Part shown: piece after piece, positions 1-7,567 of the stretch | Position numbering within the stretch: position 1 is the stretch's first letter | Layout: each line of letters begins with the position of its first letter | Source of the DNA: a virus | Length of the DNA stretch: 45,727 nucleotides | Strand: one strand, 5' to 3' | Virus record (IMG/VR): IMGVR_UViG_3300009285_003348 | Coordinates: 1-45,727 of that record | The notes under the pieces: model-generated | What the model was told of the DNA's origin: nothing | What the model saw: only the letters and a program-made list of their open reading frames with translations | Databases searched by the model: none | Position numbers and translations under genes: made by a program

Positions 1-131
1 CAATTCTAAGAAAAATATCTGAAATTTAGTGATTTTCAATCCGATGTACTGTATATAATCTATATAGATTTTTCACTTCTCAAAAGTAGTTAAAAACCGA
101 AAAATTTAAATAAATTCGTTTATTTGGAGTA

Positions 132-2201
132 GTGAAAATGGCACCAGACCTGGAAGAAAGGGCCGAAAGGCTGGGCTTGTGGATGCCAAGGCAAGATTTA
201 CAGGATGTATCACTATACTTGGGGCTTTTTGATAACCCTCTGCCAGCAGGCGAAAGAAGCCAGGACACAGACGGATTTATCTCAAGACTTCTCGGCAATA
301 GTTATGTCAGGACTGCGGTTGTTCCTCTTACAACAGGAAGCCTTGCATTTCTTATGTCCTGCGGAGATATGCGCAGCCCTGCATCATATCAGATGCAGAA
401 CTACGGCACAGAGCAGGTGAGCCAGAAAAAGATACAGACAGAGAAGGGTGCTATTATCTATGATGAGCAGCTTGGCAATGCAGTATTCATGGGCAAGAAT
501 GGGAGCTACAGCCTTTTTCAGAATGAAAAGCCGCAGCCTGATATAGGAAGGCTTTTGCAGGATGAAGACTCACGCGCATCAAAACCCACACTACTCGGCG
601 AGCAGCCTTCTATTCCTGGAGTGGATATTGAATCAGAGGAATTTTGGGCAGGGCTTGCCCCTCTTACAGGAGACTTCGACAACAATAAAATAGTTCAATT
701 CAAAGACTTTCTTGGCTTTGTGGCAAATTACGGAACATCCAACTCATTGTATGACATTAACAAGAACGGCATTGTTGATTTTGCAGATTTTCTTATGTTT
801 GTAAGGAATTACGGCGTAGCACAGACGCAGGACACGATAGAGTCTAAGGCATTCATTGACGGCACAGTCGCTTTAACTCATCCCTTATACGTGCAGCCGA
901 ACAGGACGTTTATGCGATTCAAGGGCAGTGGTGAAAATGACATAGCAGGCGAAATAGGGGATTTCGCTGCAAAGCTTGCCATCAGCGCAGGTCCAAGCGG
1001 GGAAGATGTTGTCACCTACAGGCTGGCAGCCAACAAATTGCGTGAAGCATTCCCAGACGGCAATATTGGAGTTACAGTAAAGGTAGTTGATCCAAGAGGG
1101 AATCACAGGTATCAAGGCAATGTGAATATGGAAGTGCCTGAGTTTTATAAGGAATTCTTACCCCACCTGGCTACTTTCTATTGGGTATATGAAAAGTTTC
1201 CATTTATCCCCTATGTTCACTTTGTCGGAGGCACGAGTACGGGCAAGACTACGGCCATGGAAGCCTTTGGTGAGGTTTGTTACCGGGGAATAGACACCAC
1301 GGGGTCATTAACGGTGTCTTCACTGTTCAGACTGGCTACCAATTGGGGTGGAACCATGATTATTGATGAGTTCGACAATCTGGGAGAACAGGCAGGGGAG
1401 ATAGTCACATTCCTTAAGGCTGGTACATCTAACCGCCTACTGTGGCGCACTGAGGGCGACAAGAAGCGTGAAGTTATGGGTTATATCGTTAAGTCTCCCA
1501 AGCTGTTTACCTCTGAAAAGCCCATTACTGACCCGGCCTTGCAATCAAGAACCATGGTGGTACAGATGGAGAAGTGTAAAAGAGAAATACCACTCTACAG
1601 GTTAGATGATTTTTATAAGGAAGCGGGTGAGATTAGGAATAAGCTACTGCTTTGGAGGCTAAGGAACCTGAATAAAATCGACTTAAAGAGTATTAGATAT
1701 GGGTTTCCCGAACTTAAGTTCTTAGACCGCAGAGTGCAGCAAATAGTTACCCCCACCTACTACCTGTCAGACGATGAGACCAAGGCCAGGATCATTGAGT
1801 TTTCAAAGAAACAGGAAGAAGAAACACTATTAGAAAGAAGAGAATCATTAAACGGCATGATCTTTACCAGGATGATGGACGTTAGGAATCAAGGTAACGA
1901 TGTTCAAATCAAAAATCTAACATCATTGGTTAATGAGGACTCATTTGCTAACGGATTTAAGGAACCTTTAACAGAGAAAAAAGTATCAAATATCGTCAAA
2001 AAAATCTTAGGATTTAACGTAGAGAAGAGAGGACACGATAAACTGTCCTGGATTGTCCCAGATTTGGCCCGCGAGGCTAATTGGTGCAAATATTTTGGCA
2101 TGGTATACTCTGAGGAAACATCCGCACAGTCCGCAAGACCCGCAACTTATGATATAATTGCGGAAGCAGAAAGGATTTTTGTAGACAATGACGAGGGGTA
2201 G
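132..2201 (+). CDS. Chimeric ORF: lipoprotein/EF-hand N-part fused to phage helicase-like ATPase
   Basis: As it stands this is one 689-residue frame, but it reads as two unrelated proteins. Residues 1 to about 332 carry a hydrophobic stretch ending in a lipobox-like LMSC (Cys77) and two Asp/Asn-rich calcium-loop repeats (about 179-201 and 208-229) of the dockerin/EF-hand type, as in exported bacterial proteins. From about residue 334 (VPEFYKEF) the sequence is a phage replication P-loop ATPase: Walker A GGTSTGKTT at about 366-374 and Walker B MIIDEFD at about 409-415, followed by an arginine-rich region. The phage half lacks its own N-terminus, which fits the gene starting at 44515. The join near base 1131 is either an assembly chimera or a rearrangement. 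The ATPase probably unwinds phage DNA. ATG at 132 has a GGAG 9 bases upstream; Met3 (138) is an alternative start. Confidence 0.75.
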   Translation: MKMAPDLEERAERLGLWMPRQDLQDVSLYLGLFDNPLPAGERSQDTDGFISRLLGNSYVRTAVVPLTTGSLAFLMSCGDMRSPASYQMQNYGTEQVSQKKIQTEKGAIIYDEQLGNAVFMGKNGSYSLFQNEKPQPDIGRLLQDEDSRASKPTLLGEQPSIPGVDIESEEFWAGLAPLTGDFDNNKIVQFKDFLGFVANYGTSNSLYDINKNGIVDFADFLMFVRNYGVAQTQDTIESKAFIDGTVALTHPLYVQPNRTFMRFKGSGENDIAGEIGDFAAKLAISAGPSGEDVVTYRLAANKLREAFPDGNIGVTVKVVDPRGNHRYQGNVNMEVPEFYKEFLPHLATFYWVYEKFPFIPYVHFVGGTSTGKTTAMEAFGEVCYRGIDTTGSLTVSSLFRLATNWGGTMIIDEFDNLGEQAGEIVTFLKAGTSNRLLWRTEGDKKREVMGYIVKSPKLFTSEKPITDPALQSRTMVVQMEKCKREIPLYRLDDFYKEAGEIRNKLLLWRLRNLNKIDLKSIRYGFPELKFLDRRVQQIVTPTYYLSDDETKARIIEFSKKQEEETLLERRESLNGMIFTRMMDVRNQGNDVQIKNLTSLVNEDSFANGFKEPLTEKKVSNIVKKILGFNVEKRGHDKLSWIVPDLAREANWCKYFGMVYSEETSAQSARPATYDIIAEAERIFVDNDEG
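1122..1140. other. Left junction between foreign DNA and phage genome (approximate)
   Basis: The protein character changes abruptly from an exported repeat protein to a phage ATPase around codons 331-335 of the frame starting at 132. The phage side begins at or just before VPEFYKEF. The exact base cannot be fixed by eye. The matching right junction is near 44890. This is inferred from protein content, not from a sequence signature. Confidence 0.55.
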
Positions 2202-2418
2202 ATTACAAAAGTTTATTAATAAATATTTTAAGGGAAATTGGGTGGAAGCCGCCAACGAAATGGTGGTGTTATTTTGTGAGAAATACCACATTCCCGGTTC
2301 TGCCGGATATAATTTCTATGAAGGTGTACAACAGGTGTGGGAGAAAGCGTTAGAAGAAGAAAAAGAAAGAGTAAAAGAACAGTCAAAGCTAGACAAAGAG
2401 TGGTTAGAAAATCACTAG
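2188..2418 (+). CDS. Small acidic/charged phage protein following the helicase
   Basis: This 76-residue protein is of no recognised family. ATG lies inside the last codons of the helicase frame (14-base overlap), so it is probably co-translated with it. The C-terminal third is a highly charged helix (repeated Lys/Glu). It is the last rightward gene before the convergent genes at 2415-2809, whose 3' end it overlaps by four bases. A replication accessory role is only a guess from position. Confidence 0.6.
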   Translation: MTRGRLQKFINKYFKGNWVEAANEMVVLFCEKYHIPGSAGYNFYEGVQQVWEKALEEEKERVKEQSKLDKEWLENH

Positions 2419-2633
2419 AAGCAGTTTACACACAGGCTATCTGTGTCTCCCTGAATTGGATCTCCACATTTGGTACAGTGTGCCCCTCGGTCACAGAGCA
2501 TTTTATAACTATAAACCTTGGCTTCTGCCCTGATGTCAGCCACGAGGTCAGCTATGGTTTGGGTATATTTGTCAATTCTATCCATGGCCTGTTGATAGTC
2601 CTTGATTGCCTCTTTGAGTTCGTCTTTGTTCAT
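2415..2633 (-). CDS. Small zinc-ribbon protein
   Basis: This 72-residue protein has an N-terminal charged helix (about 1-45) and a C-terminal CxxC...CxxC element (CTKCG and CVNC), which suggests one bound zinc. It starts by an ATGA overlap with the gene at 2630-2809, so the two form a translationally coupled pair. The family is not recognised; DNA or protein binding is likely for this architecture but unproven. Confidence 0.6.
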   Translation of the reverse strand: MNKDELKEAIKDYQQAMDRIDKYTQTIADLVADIRAEAKVYSYKMLCDRGAHCTKCGDPIQGDTDSLCVNCF

Positions 2634-2809
2634 GTTACGTGTGTTCTACATCTAAAGCAGTACATCCAAACATGGTCTTCATCTCCACAGTCTATAAAAA
2701 ACGGACCATCATGGTTACAGCCCCTCATCCTCCAACAAAAGGCCCGTACTTTCTCCAGACTTAACAGAATTCTTATGCCTACTTCGTAAATTTTATCTTT
2801 AATTATCAT
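2630..2809 (-). CDS. Small cysteine-rich protein, probably leaderless
   Basis: About 59 residues starting MIIKDKIYEVG. An upstream in-frame ATG at 2827 is rejected as the start because it overlaps the -10 box at 2819-2824. The ATG at 2809 lies 9 bases from that box, so the mRNA has almost no leader. The protein has several Cys and His residues (RGCNHDGP, FIDCGDED and a final CFRC), consistent with a zinc knuckle. It is the first gene of a two-gene leftward unit. Function unknown. Confidence 0.6.
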   Translation of the reverse strand: MIIKDKIYEVGIRILLSLEKVRAFCWRMRGCNHDGPFFIDCGDEDHVWMYCFRCRTHVT

Positions 2810-2818
2810 ACTTGGTCC

Positions 2819-2847
2819 ATTATACATCTAACTTAAAATTTTGTCAA
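2819..2847 (-). promoter_or_regulatory. Consensus sigma70-type promoter, leaderless output
   Basis: On the minus strand TTGACA (2842-2847) is followed by exactly 17 bases and TATAAT (2819-2824), a perfect match to both boxes. The spacer ends in GTTAGATG, shared in near-identical form with the promoters at 40502 and 43983. ATG follows 9 bases after TATAAT. Confidence 0.85.
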
Positions 2848-3099
2848 TAGCTTGGAAACTGAAAATTCGAAAAGCTCAGATAGGCTGATTTTGATTTCCG
2901 GTGTCTGTCCTTCTCCTGGTGATTTTTCCCCTTCGTGAAAACATGATCGTTTTCATGGCACGTGTACTCCCCACTGTGACATTTTAACCATTTACTAGTA
3001 TACCACCACAACCCGCCCCGGTTAGGGGTTTTTAAGCCTATTCTGTGACGTTGTATTATATTTATAATTCATTGATTAAACCTCCGACGAATTAAAATA

Positions 3100-3118
3100 G
3101 GGGGGAATAACCCCCCCC
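3100..3118. repeat. G6/C8 homopolymer hairpin
   Basis: Six G, the loop AATAA, then eight C: a perfect 6-base stem at least. It is the first of two adjacent homopolymer stems. Such tracts are absent from coding parts of the window. Confidence 0.75.
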
Positions 3119-3127
3119 ACAAACGAC

Positions 3128-3170
3128 GGGGGGGGATAATCTCGAAACTCGTCGAAATATATCCCCCCCC
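3128..3170. repeat. G8ATA/TATC8 hairpin, 11-base perfect stem
   Basis: GGGGGGGGATA (3128-3138) pairs perfectly with TATCCCCCCCC (3160-3170) around a 21-base loop containing TCGAAACTCGTCGA. With the preceding G6/C8 hairpin it forms an unusual tandem pair. Confidence 0.8.
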
Positions 3171-3181
3171 TGTAATCTACC

Positions 3182-3239
3182 ATCAGACTAATGATAAACT
3201 ACCGATAATTTACCATCGGTCTAACTAGTCTGATTTTTT
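3182..3239 (+). terminator. Nested hairpin followed by T6 (plus-strand terminator candidate)
   Basis: Outer stem ATCAGACT (3182-3189)/AGTCTGAT (3227-3234) and inner stem ACCGAT (3201-3206)/ATCGGT (3215-3220) are both perfect. Six T follow on the plus strand at 3234-3239. The right arm overlaps the last codons of the leftward gene at 3225. It could stop rightward read-through from the helicase unit before it runs antisense into the amidoligase operon; on the minus strand there is no U-tract. Confidence 0.5.
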
Positions 3240-3479
3240 CTCTGATGCTTCTACCGCTTCTGCCGTAAATGATTTAATCAATTCGGCTGTAAATTCAGCG
3301 TTGTAGGTAGCGTTGTCGTTACCGGCCCGAATTGCTTCGGCCAATACTTTGGGTTTAACACCCAACACACGGGCCAAAGTCAGAACGGACTTAGTAATCT
3401 CTTTGGCTTTCGCATAAGCGTTGTCCAAAGCGTTTACCGCTTCTGAGTTGTTTATAGTTATCACCTCCTTCAATTTCAT
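3225..3479 (-). CDS. Small protein of amidoligase operon (paralogue of 41755 protein)
   Basis: 84 residues if ATG at 3479 is used. The strong SD AGGAGGTG lies inside the frame at codons 4-6, not upstream of the ATG. Initiation could instead occur at the ATA codon at 3455, six bases after the SD, giving a protein starting NNSEAVNALD. The central motif ARVLGVKPKVL resembles AKVLSVNPKIL in the 41755-41964 protein, and both end in a similar charged helix. Last gene of the leftward unit. It may be a substrate, tag or regulator for the amidoligase, but nothing in the sequence proves this. Confidence 0.65.
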   Translation of the reverse strand: MKLKEVITINNSEAVNALDNAYAKAKEITKSVLTLARVLGVKPKVLAEAIRAGNDNATYNAEFTAELIKSFTAEAVEASEKKSD

Positions 3480-3530
3480 TTGTATAAATAACTCGTATAT
3501 CCCCTAGTAAACAACTAAGGGATATAGGGC

Positions 3531-3818
3531 TTATTTAATCAAGCGGTCTAAAATGGCTTGATGCTGAAATAGCAACTTGACTGCCGTGTTTCTGGCCAGT
3601 CTTCCGGCAAATTTGTGAATATCTTTGGTCGGCGTTTCTAAATCTGTTAAATACGCCTCCAAAATGGCTATATCCTCCTTGCTAGGGGCTTCTGATAGGT
3701 AAAGTTGTCGTCTGACACCCCCTAGGGTTTTCCGGTGGGTTTTATACCTACCGTGCAACTCACTGAATTGCTTGTCGGTCAAAAATCTTTTTAGTATCTC
3801 AATTTGTAAAGTTCCCAT
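3531..3818 (-). CDS. Small helical protein of amidoligase operon
   Basis: A 95-residue, lysine-rich, helix-forming protein of unrecognised family. It starts with ATG at 3818 after a GGGGGTGA Shine-Dalgarno. A 7-codon leader frame (3847-3824) overlaps that SD and stops five bases before the ATG. It lies directly downstream of the amidotransferase, so it is likely part of the same modification cassette. Its role as substrate or accessory factor is inference. Confidence 0.65.
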   Translation of the reverse strand: MGTLQIEILKRFLTDKQFSELHGRYKTHRKTLGGVRRQLYLSEAPSKEDIAILEAYLTDLETPTKDIHKFAGRLARNTAVKLLFQHQAILDRLIK

Positions 3819-3823
3819 GATTT

Positions 3824-3847
3824 TTAGTCACCCCCTTCAATCTTCAT
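3824..3847 (-). promoter_or_regulatory. Seven-codon leader ORF overlapping the Shine-Dalgarno
   Basis: ATG AAG ATT GAA GGG GGT GAC TAA reads through the SD of the gene at 3818 and stops five bases before its ATG. The same arrangement (TGAAGGRGGTGA inside a tiny frame) occurs before 3479, 18914, 25487 and 41690. It could couple translation, or be a by-product of a very long SD. Confidence 0.4.
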
Positions 3848-3853
3848 AGACAA

Positions 3854-5101
3854 TTAATAGTCTTCGGCCCCCCCACGACTTAAATAATAATTATTCTGTT
3901 CGTTTGGTGGGGGAGGTGGTGGGTATAATTGCTTCCGTCTATCCTGTAGTGCGTTGTCAAGCCGTCTAATCTCTTGCATCTCTAATGCTGTTAGTGGTTT
4001 TTTAAATTCCTTACCTTCGAGATGATCATACCTGGCCTGTAATTGCATTAAGCTATAATCTGATGGTTTTTTTATGGGTTTAGTCATATCAAATTCAATT
4101 GAGTTTTTATCAACCTTTGATCCTGGGATAATCCCGATAAGTCCCGCGTTTTTCCATGATCCCCCCTTGCTGATGCGGGCCATCTCTTTTAAGTTGAATT
4201 TAATTACATCTTCCTTGGCTTTGTGTTTACATTCACTTTTTAAAAACAAGCAATGATGTTTCATGCACCACGGATTATTTTCCGATGCTATATTTTCATT
4301 GTCTTTGTTAAAACTTTGAGCAACAAATGGGGGATTTTCTACAGTAAAGGTTGTGATGCCTTTAGGGGTTATTTTTAACCCCTTACCTAGTGGGATAGCT
4401 TGAATTTGTACTTTATTATGATTTTTTACTTCAAAGAATCCAAATAATAACTTTTTTGGTTTTAATATCTCCGTCAATATCGCTTCATCAGTTGCAAAAT
4501 ATATAAGGTTGTTAGTTTGGTCAATTGCAATATGTAGCTGATTTTCCCTCCTTATTAAATAAAGGTTGTCCGGCTCAAAGCTGAATAACATTGCTGTGGC
4601 TATACTCCCCCTTAGTTTTTTGATAGCCTCTTGTATAGCTTCTGTGGTCAGCATTCCCTGTTTAACGTAATACTCGACTAGTGCCGGAATCGCTTCGCTA
4701 TCCACTTCGGCATCTCGATCTATGGCATAAGTAGTAAATATATCCTTATCGTTTGAAACAATCCCGTTATGTACCGCCATTATTCCCGTTTTTGTGTGTA
4801 TAGGGTGGTTGTTTTTGTTTTCGCTTGCTACCCCCTGAGTTTTTAGTCTACAGTGTCCGATTATTGCCCTGGCTTTGATATTGTTATAACTCTTGATGGT
4901 ATTTTCATTTTTAAAAAAAGCATCAGCCCCGCATCCGTCTTTAATTACTCCGTAATTTCCAAATGAAGGAACCCAACCTACCCCCGTAGCATCTTCATTA
5001 CCTAATGATTGAAATAAGATTAAATCCCGTAATACATCCCTAGCTATGACACCATTGGCCTTAGTCCTCTTAATCCTATAAACTCCCGAAAGTCTACACA
5101 T
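3854..5101 (-). CDS. Class II glutamine amidotransferase (Ntn hydrolase)
   Basis: 415 residues. Cys2 directly after the initiator Met is the expected N-terminal nucleophile. IGHCRLKTQG (81-90) and HNGIVSN (111-117) match the glutamine-binding motifs of GATase-II domains (PurF/GlmS/AsnB type). Residues 1 to about 240 form that domain; the C-terminal part is unassigned and contains AGLIGIIPGS (319-328), whose DNA is identical over 31 bases to part of rtcB. The domain releases ammonia from glutamine. The gene overlaps the upstream amidoligase by 8 bases, so the pair probably acts together, as predicted for phiEco32-like phages. No synthetase domain is present in this chain. Confidence 0.85.
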   Translation of the reverse strand: MCRLSGVYRIKRTKANGVIARDVLRDLILFQSLGNEDATGVGWVPSFGNYGVIKDGCGADAFFKNENTIKSYNNIKARAIIGHCRLKTQGVASENKNNHPIHTKTGIMAVHNGIVSNDKDIFTTYAIDRDAEVDSEAIPALVEYYVKQGMLTTEAIQEAIKKLRGSIATAMLFSFEPDNLYLIRRENQLHIAIDQTNNLIYFATDEAILTEILKPKKLLFGFFEVKNHNKVQIQAIPLGKGLKITPKGITTFTVENPPFVAQSFNKDNENIASENNPWCMKHHCLFLKSECKHKAKEDVIKFNLKEMARISKGGSWKNAGLIGIIPGSKVDKNSIEFDMTKPIKKPSDYSLMQLQARYDHLEGKEFKKPLTALEMQEIRRLDNALQDRRKQLYPPPPPPNEQNNYYLSRGGAEDY

Positions 5102-6626
5102 TTTGATCCCCCATGGTGTTTACCTCCCTCATTGCTGATTCATAACTAAAGCTAGTAAATGATATATCCTCACCATTCGGTCTATCCCGCCCTTCCATAT
5201 TTATATCAGCATTTTTATTTTTTAACCTTGCTAATATGGGGATAATTTCAGCCCGCCTAATCGGTATGGTTGTCATTCGTTCCCCTGTTCGTTTTTCGGC
5301 CTTGTATGCTGTTCTGGTGGTGTATAACCATGTTAGTAAAACTATCAATTCAGCGAGATAATGCGTATTTTTTCGGATGTCTCTGGGTAGTCGGATTGCC
5401 TTACCTCTTCCTATAAATAGTTCGATGTTTCGATCCTCCCCTGTGAATTCCTTGATTAGTGTTTGTAATGTGGCGGATAATGCCCTCATTCTTTTTTGGG
5501 TCATTCCTGGTATATATCCCCACCCCATGATCTGAATTGGCCCCCCCGTCGGGCCTCCTTGCACACCAAAATCGTTTAAATACCCCATTTCGTTTAATTG
5601 ATCCCCCAGTACTCTTTTTAATACCAAATTACAGGTTAAACTAATTGAATTAGTTCTAATCATCCCCTCTTCTGGTGTAAATATTCTTACAAAATTAGAA
5701 TTAGTCCCCCTAACTTGTGATTCAATCACCCTAGTAATGTGCTTTAATAATACTTTGAATTCTCTTAACTTTTTAGTTTTTCGTAAAAATCTAAGAATGT
5801 GCCATCCTTGTTTCACTTCTGAATCAACTAATGGCCTTCCGGCCCTTGAGCTATTAATAATATAATTGATGTGCTGGCGGTATGGCTTGTAAAGTTCTAA
5901 CCTCTTAACGTCTGTAATCACCCGATCAAGTACAAAGCCTAACATGGCTTGTTGATCGTGGTTAAAGGCTTCAATAATAGCTTTATCTTCATAAGGTTGA
6001 AATTTAAATAAATTTTTATCATTGAAAATAGCCTCATACGCTAGTGCATAAGCCAGCGATAAGGTTCCGGCGGTTAGTTTCTGATTGCCTAGCCATGAAG
6101 GCGGTGTGCGATACTCCCATCCCCACGTTTGGCCCCTGGCATCTGATAACCTCCCGTAATTGCCTTGTATCTTGCGTCTGCGTCTATGGCCTGGATTTTC
6201 TAAAAATGATAAAGGAAGGGATAGCCCATGGTCGAGGTAGTATATTTGTTTATCTCGATTCTCCACGCTACCAAAATGAATATGCCCCCCCACCGACAAA
6301 CTGTTACAACTTGGCACAATGTTACATCTTCCCATGCTTGGATATTCCTTTACAAGTTGAACTAATAAACCTTGAATGGTGTTAGCAAGGGTTAGTGGGT
6401 CATTTGCGTAATGGGGTCGTAGTTCCAGGGTGTCGGGGTTGCCGTCTGTGCCTATAGGTGCATCAGTAAATGAACGCCGTGAGGTATCACGGTTCATGGC
6501 TTCATTAAAGAATGTAAACGCGGGGATAACGTCGTTTGTATTGGGTCTTAATACGGCCAGTTCAGGATCGGCCCCTATTGTTAGTAGGCCTTTAGGGTTT
6601 GGAATGCTTACAGGTTTAATTAACAT
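5094..6626 (-). CDS. phiEco32-type COOH-NH2 amidoligase
   Basis: 510 residues with motifs of the glutamine-synthetase-like amidoligase family seen in phiEco32-like phages: GADPEL (18-23), a GTDG...LELRP stretch (59-71), GGHIHFG (113-119), YGRLSD (157-162) and WEYRTPPSW (170-178). Enzymes of this fold use ATP to form an amide between a carboxylate and an amine. With the adjoining class II amidotransferase supplying ammonia, the pair could amidate or conjugate a peptide, protein or cell-wall component. ATG at 6626 lacks a clear Shine-Dalgarno. Family membership is reasonably secure; the substrate is unknown. Confidence 0.8.
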   Translation of the reverse strand: MLIKPVSIPNPKGLLTIGADPELAVLRPNTNDVIPAFTFFNEAMNRDTSRRSFTDAPIGTDGNPDTLELRPHYANDPLTLANTIQGLLVQLVKEYPSMGRCNIVPSCNSLSVGGHIHFGSVENRDKQIYYLDHGLSLPLSFLENPGHRRRRKIQGNYGRLSDARGQTWGWEYRTPPSWLGNQKLTAGTLSLAYALAYEAIFNDKNLFKFQPYEDKAIIEAFNHDQQAMLGFVLDRVITDVKRLELYKPYRQHINYIINSSRAGRPLVDSEVKQGWHILRFLRKTKKLREFKVLLKHITRVIESQVRGTNSNFVRIFTPEEGMIRTNSISLTCNLVLKRVLGDQLNEMGYLNDFGVQGGPTGGPIQIMGWGYIPGMTQKRMRALSATLQTLIKEFTGEDRNIELFIGRGKAIRLPRDIRKNTHYLAELIVLLTWLYTTRTAYKAEKRTGERMTTIPIRRAEIIPILARLKNKNADINMEGRDRPNGEDISFTSFSYESAMREVNTMGDQNV

Positions 6627-6641
6627 ATCTGTTGTTTATAT

Positions 6642-6929
6642 TTAATCGTTATTTTCTTCGGGCCGGATATCGTTAAGCGTGACCTCCGGCCCATTAATTA
6701 GTGAGGCTTCGTCAATTTCATCCGCATCGGGATTGATAAGAGGCAAAGCGCACAATTGGCCCTCGTGTAAATAATGCCAGTTGTCAGATAGTAAGGTGGC
6801 CCCTAATGGCAGTAAGTCATGGTCTGGTGTTATTTCCCCACTTGCAACCATAGACTTAAAGGAGGATAGTAGTAGGTCTAAACTTGATCTAATCCAAAAC
6901 GATTGATGGTAATAATCTAAAAGAGACAT
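6642..6929 (-). CDS. Small acidic protein, first gene of amidoligase operon
   Basis: 95 residues, with a helical N-terminal half and a very acidic C-terminal tail ending EENND. It lies 15 bases upstream of the amidoligase in the same direction. The family is not recognised. Position makes it a candidate substrate, adaptor or regulator for the amidoligase. ATG at 6929 has no clear Shine-Dalgarno; the upstream TTAAGT resembles the CAAGT that precedes the leaderless starts. Confidence 0.6.
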   Translation of the reverse strand: MSLLDYYHQSFWIRSSLDLLLSSFKSMVASGEITPDHDLLPLGATLLSDNWHYLHEGQLCALPLINPDADEIDEASLINGPEVTLNDIRPEENND

Positions 6930-6956
6930 ACTTAAATTGAATATTTAATACTGAGG

Positions 6957-6987
6957 ATAGTATCCCACCCCTTCCGGCTTTAGTCAA
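6957..6987 (-). promoter_or_regulatory. Possible leftward promoter of amidoligase operon
   Basis: Minus strand TTGACT (6982-6987), a 19-base spacer and TACTAT (6957-6962). Both boxes are good but the spacing is long, so this is much weaker evidence than for the other promoters. It lies 28 bases upstream of the first gene. Confidence 0.4.
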
Positions 6988-7342
6988 TAGGACGATATAG
7001 AACAGACTGTATCAGTTAGTAGTACAAAGTATATCAAGTATAAAAATACCCACGTTTGAAGCATATGCGTTAATGGTTATTATCCTTTAATATAAGGCAG
7101 GGATATAGTAAGGTAAGGCTAGGAAGGTATAAGGTGTGTAGTTACTTGAGGGTAAGTAAGTTACCAAGAAGTAAGTTAGTTACCTAAAAGTAAGTATATC
7201 AGACTATATCAGTACAATAGATCATAAAGGATGTACACCATCATGTTACCATTAAGCACTATAGGATATAAGAATTAGGAATGTCCAGTTGAAAAGGGTA
7301 ACCAGTTGGGCGAGTGTGGTTATAAATAATACTAGTCCTTTC

Positions 7343-7396
7343 TAAATATTTAGTATTTTTAGATGATGTTTAAAGATTTAACTATTAAATATTTAG
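7343..7396. repeat. Direct repeat pair TAAATATTTAG
   Basis: Exact copies at 7343-7353 and 7386-7396, 43 bases apart (about four helical turns). Each copy contains the palindrome AAATATTT, so it could also be a dimeric protein-binding site. Confidence 0.6.
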
Positions 7397-7431
7397 ATAT
7401 GACATATATTATATATAATATTTTAATACTT

Positions 7432-7485
7432 AGTTTATTAATATTAAATACTTTAATACATTATATTAATAAGTTTATTAATATT
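7432..7485. repeat. Direct repeat pair AGTTTATTAATATT
   Basis: Exact 14-base copies at 7432-7445 and 7472-7485, 40 bases apart, inside the most AT-rich part of the region. The spacing again approximates whole helical turns. Confidence 0.65.
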
Positions 7486-7531
7486 TGTTTTTTAAGGGAT
7501 ATACCCTTTTATAGGTTATATTAGTACTTGC

Positions 7532-7560
7532 TTGACATCTTAGACGTTTAATGATATTTT
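7532..7560 (+). promoter_or_regulatory. Rightward promoter of the sugar operon
   Basis: TTGACA (7532-7537), 17 bases, then TATTTT (7555-7560). The spacer contains TTAGACG, also found next to the -10 box of the promoters at 40502 and (as TTAGATG) 2819. The start codon ATG at 7568 lies 7 bases after the -10 box, so the transcript should be leaderless or nearly so. Confidence 0.6.
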
Positions 7561-7567
7561 ATTTTTG

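Larger units (their letters stand above)
2848..3224. other. Non-coding block with a series of hairpins
   Basis: No convincing gene lies in these 377 bases. Reading rightward it holds a perfect 7-base inverted repeat (TGAAAAC/GTTTTCA, 2936-2942 and 2949-2955), a CCCC-GGTTA-GGGG stem followed by five T (about 3016-3033), a G6/C6 hairpin, a G8ATA/TATC8 hairpin and a nested hairpin reaching into the next gene. Both neighbours are leftward, so it lies downstream of the amidoligase operon and upstream of the promoter at 2819. It may combine termination with a replication or packaging site. Confidence 0.6.
6930..7567. other. Divergent AT-rich control region, possible replication origin
   Basis: 638 bases without a gene between the leftward amidoligase and rightward sugar operons. 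7090-7200 is purine-rich with repeated GTAAGT/AAGTAAG units. 7320-7500 is extremely AT-rich and contains two spaced repeat pairs. The right edge holds the promoter at 7532. Tandem motifs beside an AT-rich stretch are typical of origins, but no initiator gene or DnaA box was identified, so the origin role is inference. Confidence 0.5.

Noticed and set aside
2337-2789. 150-codon plus-strand frame after the helicase
   Set aside because: Antisense to two leftward genes that share a perfect promoter and zinc motifs; it has no Shine-Dalgarno.
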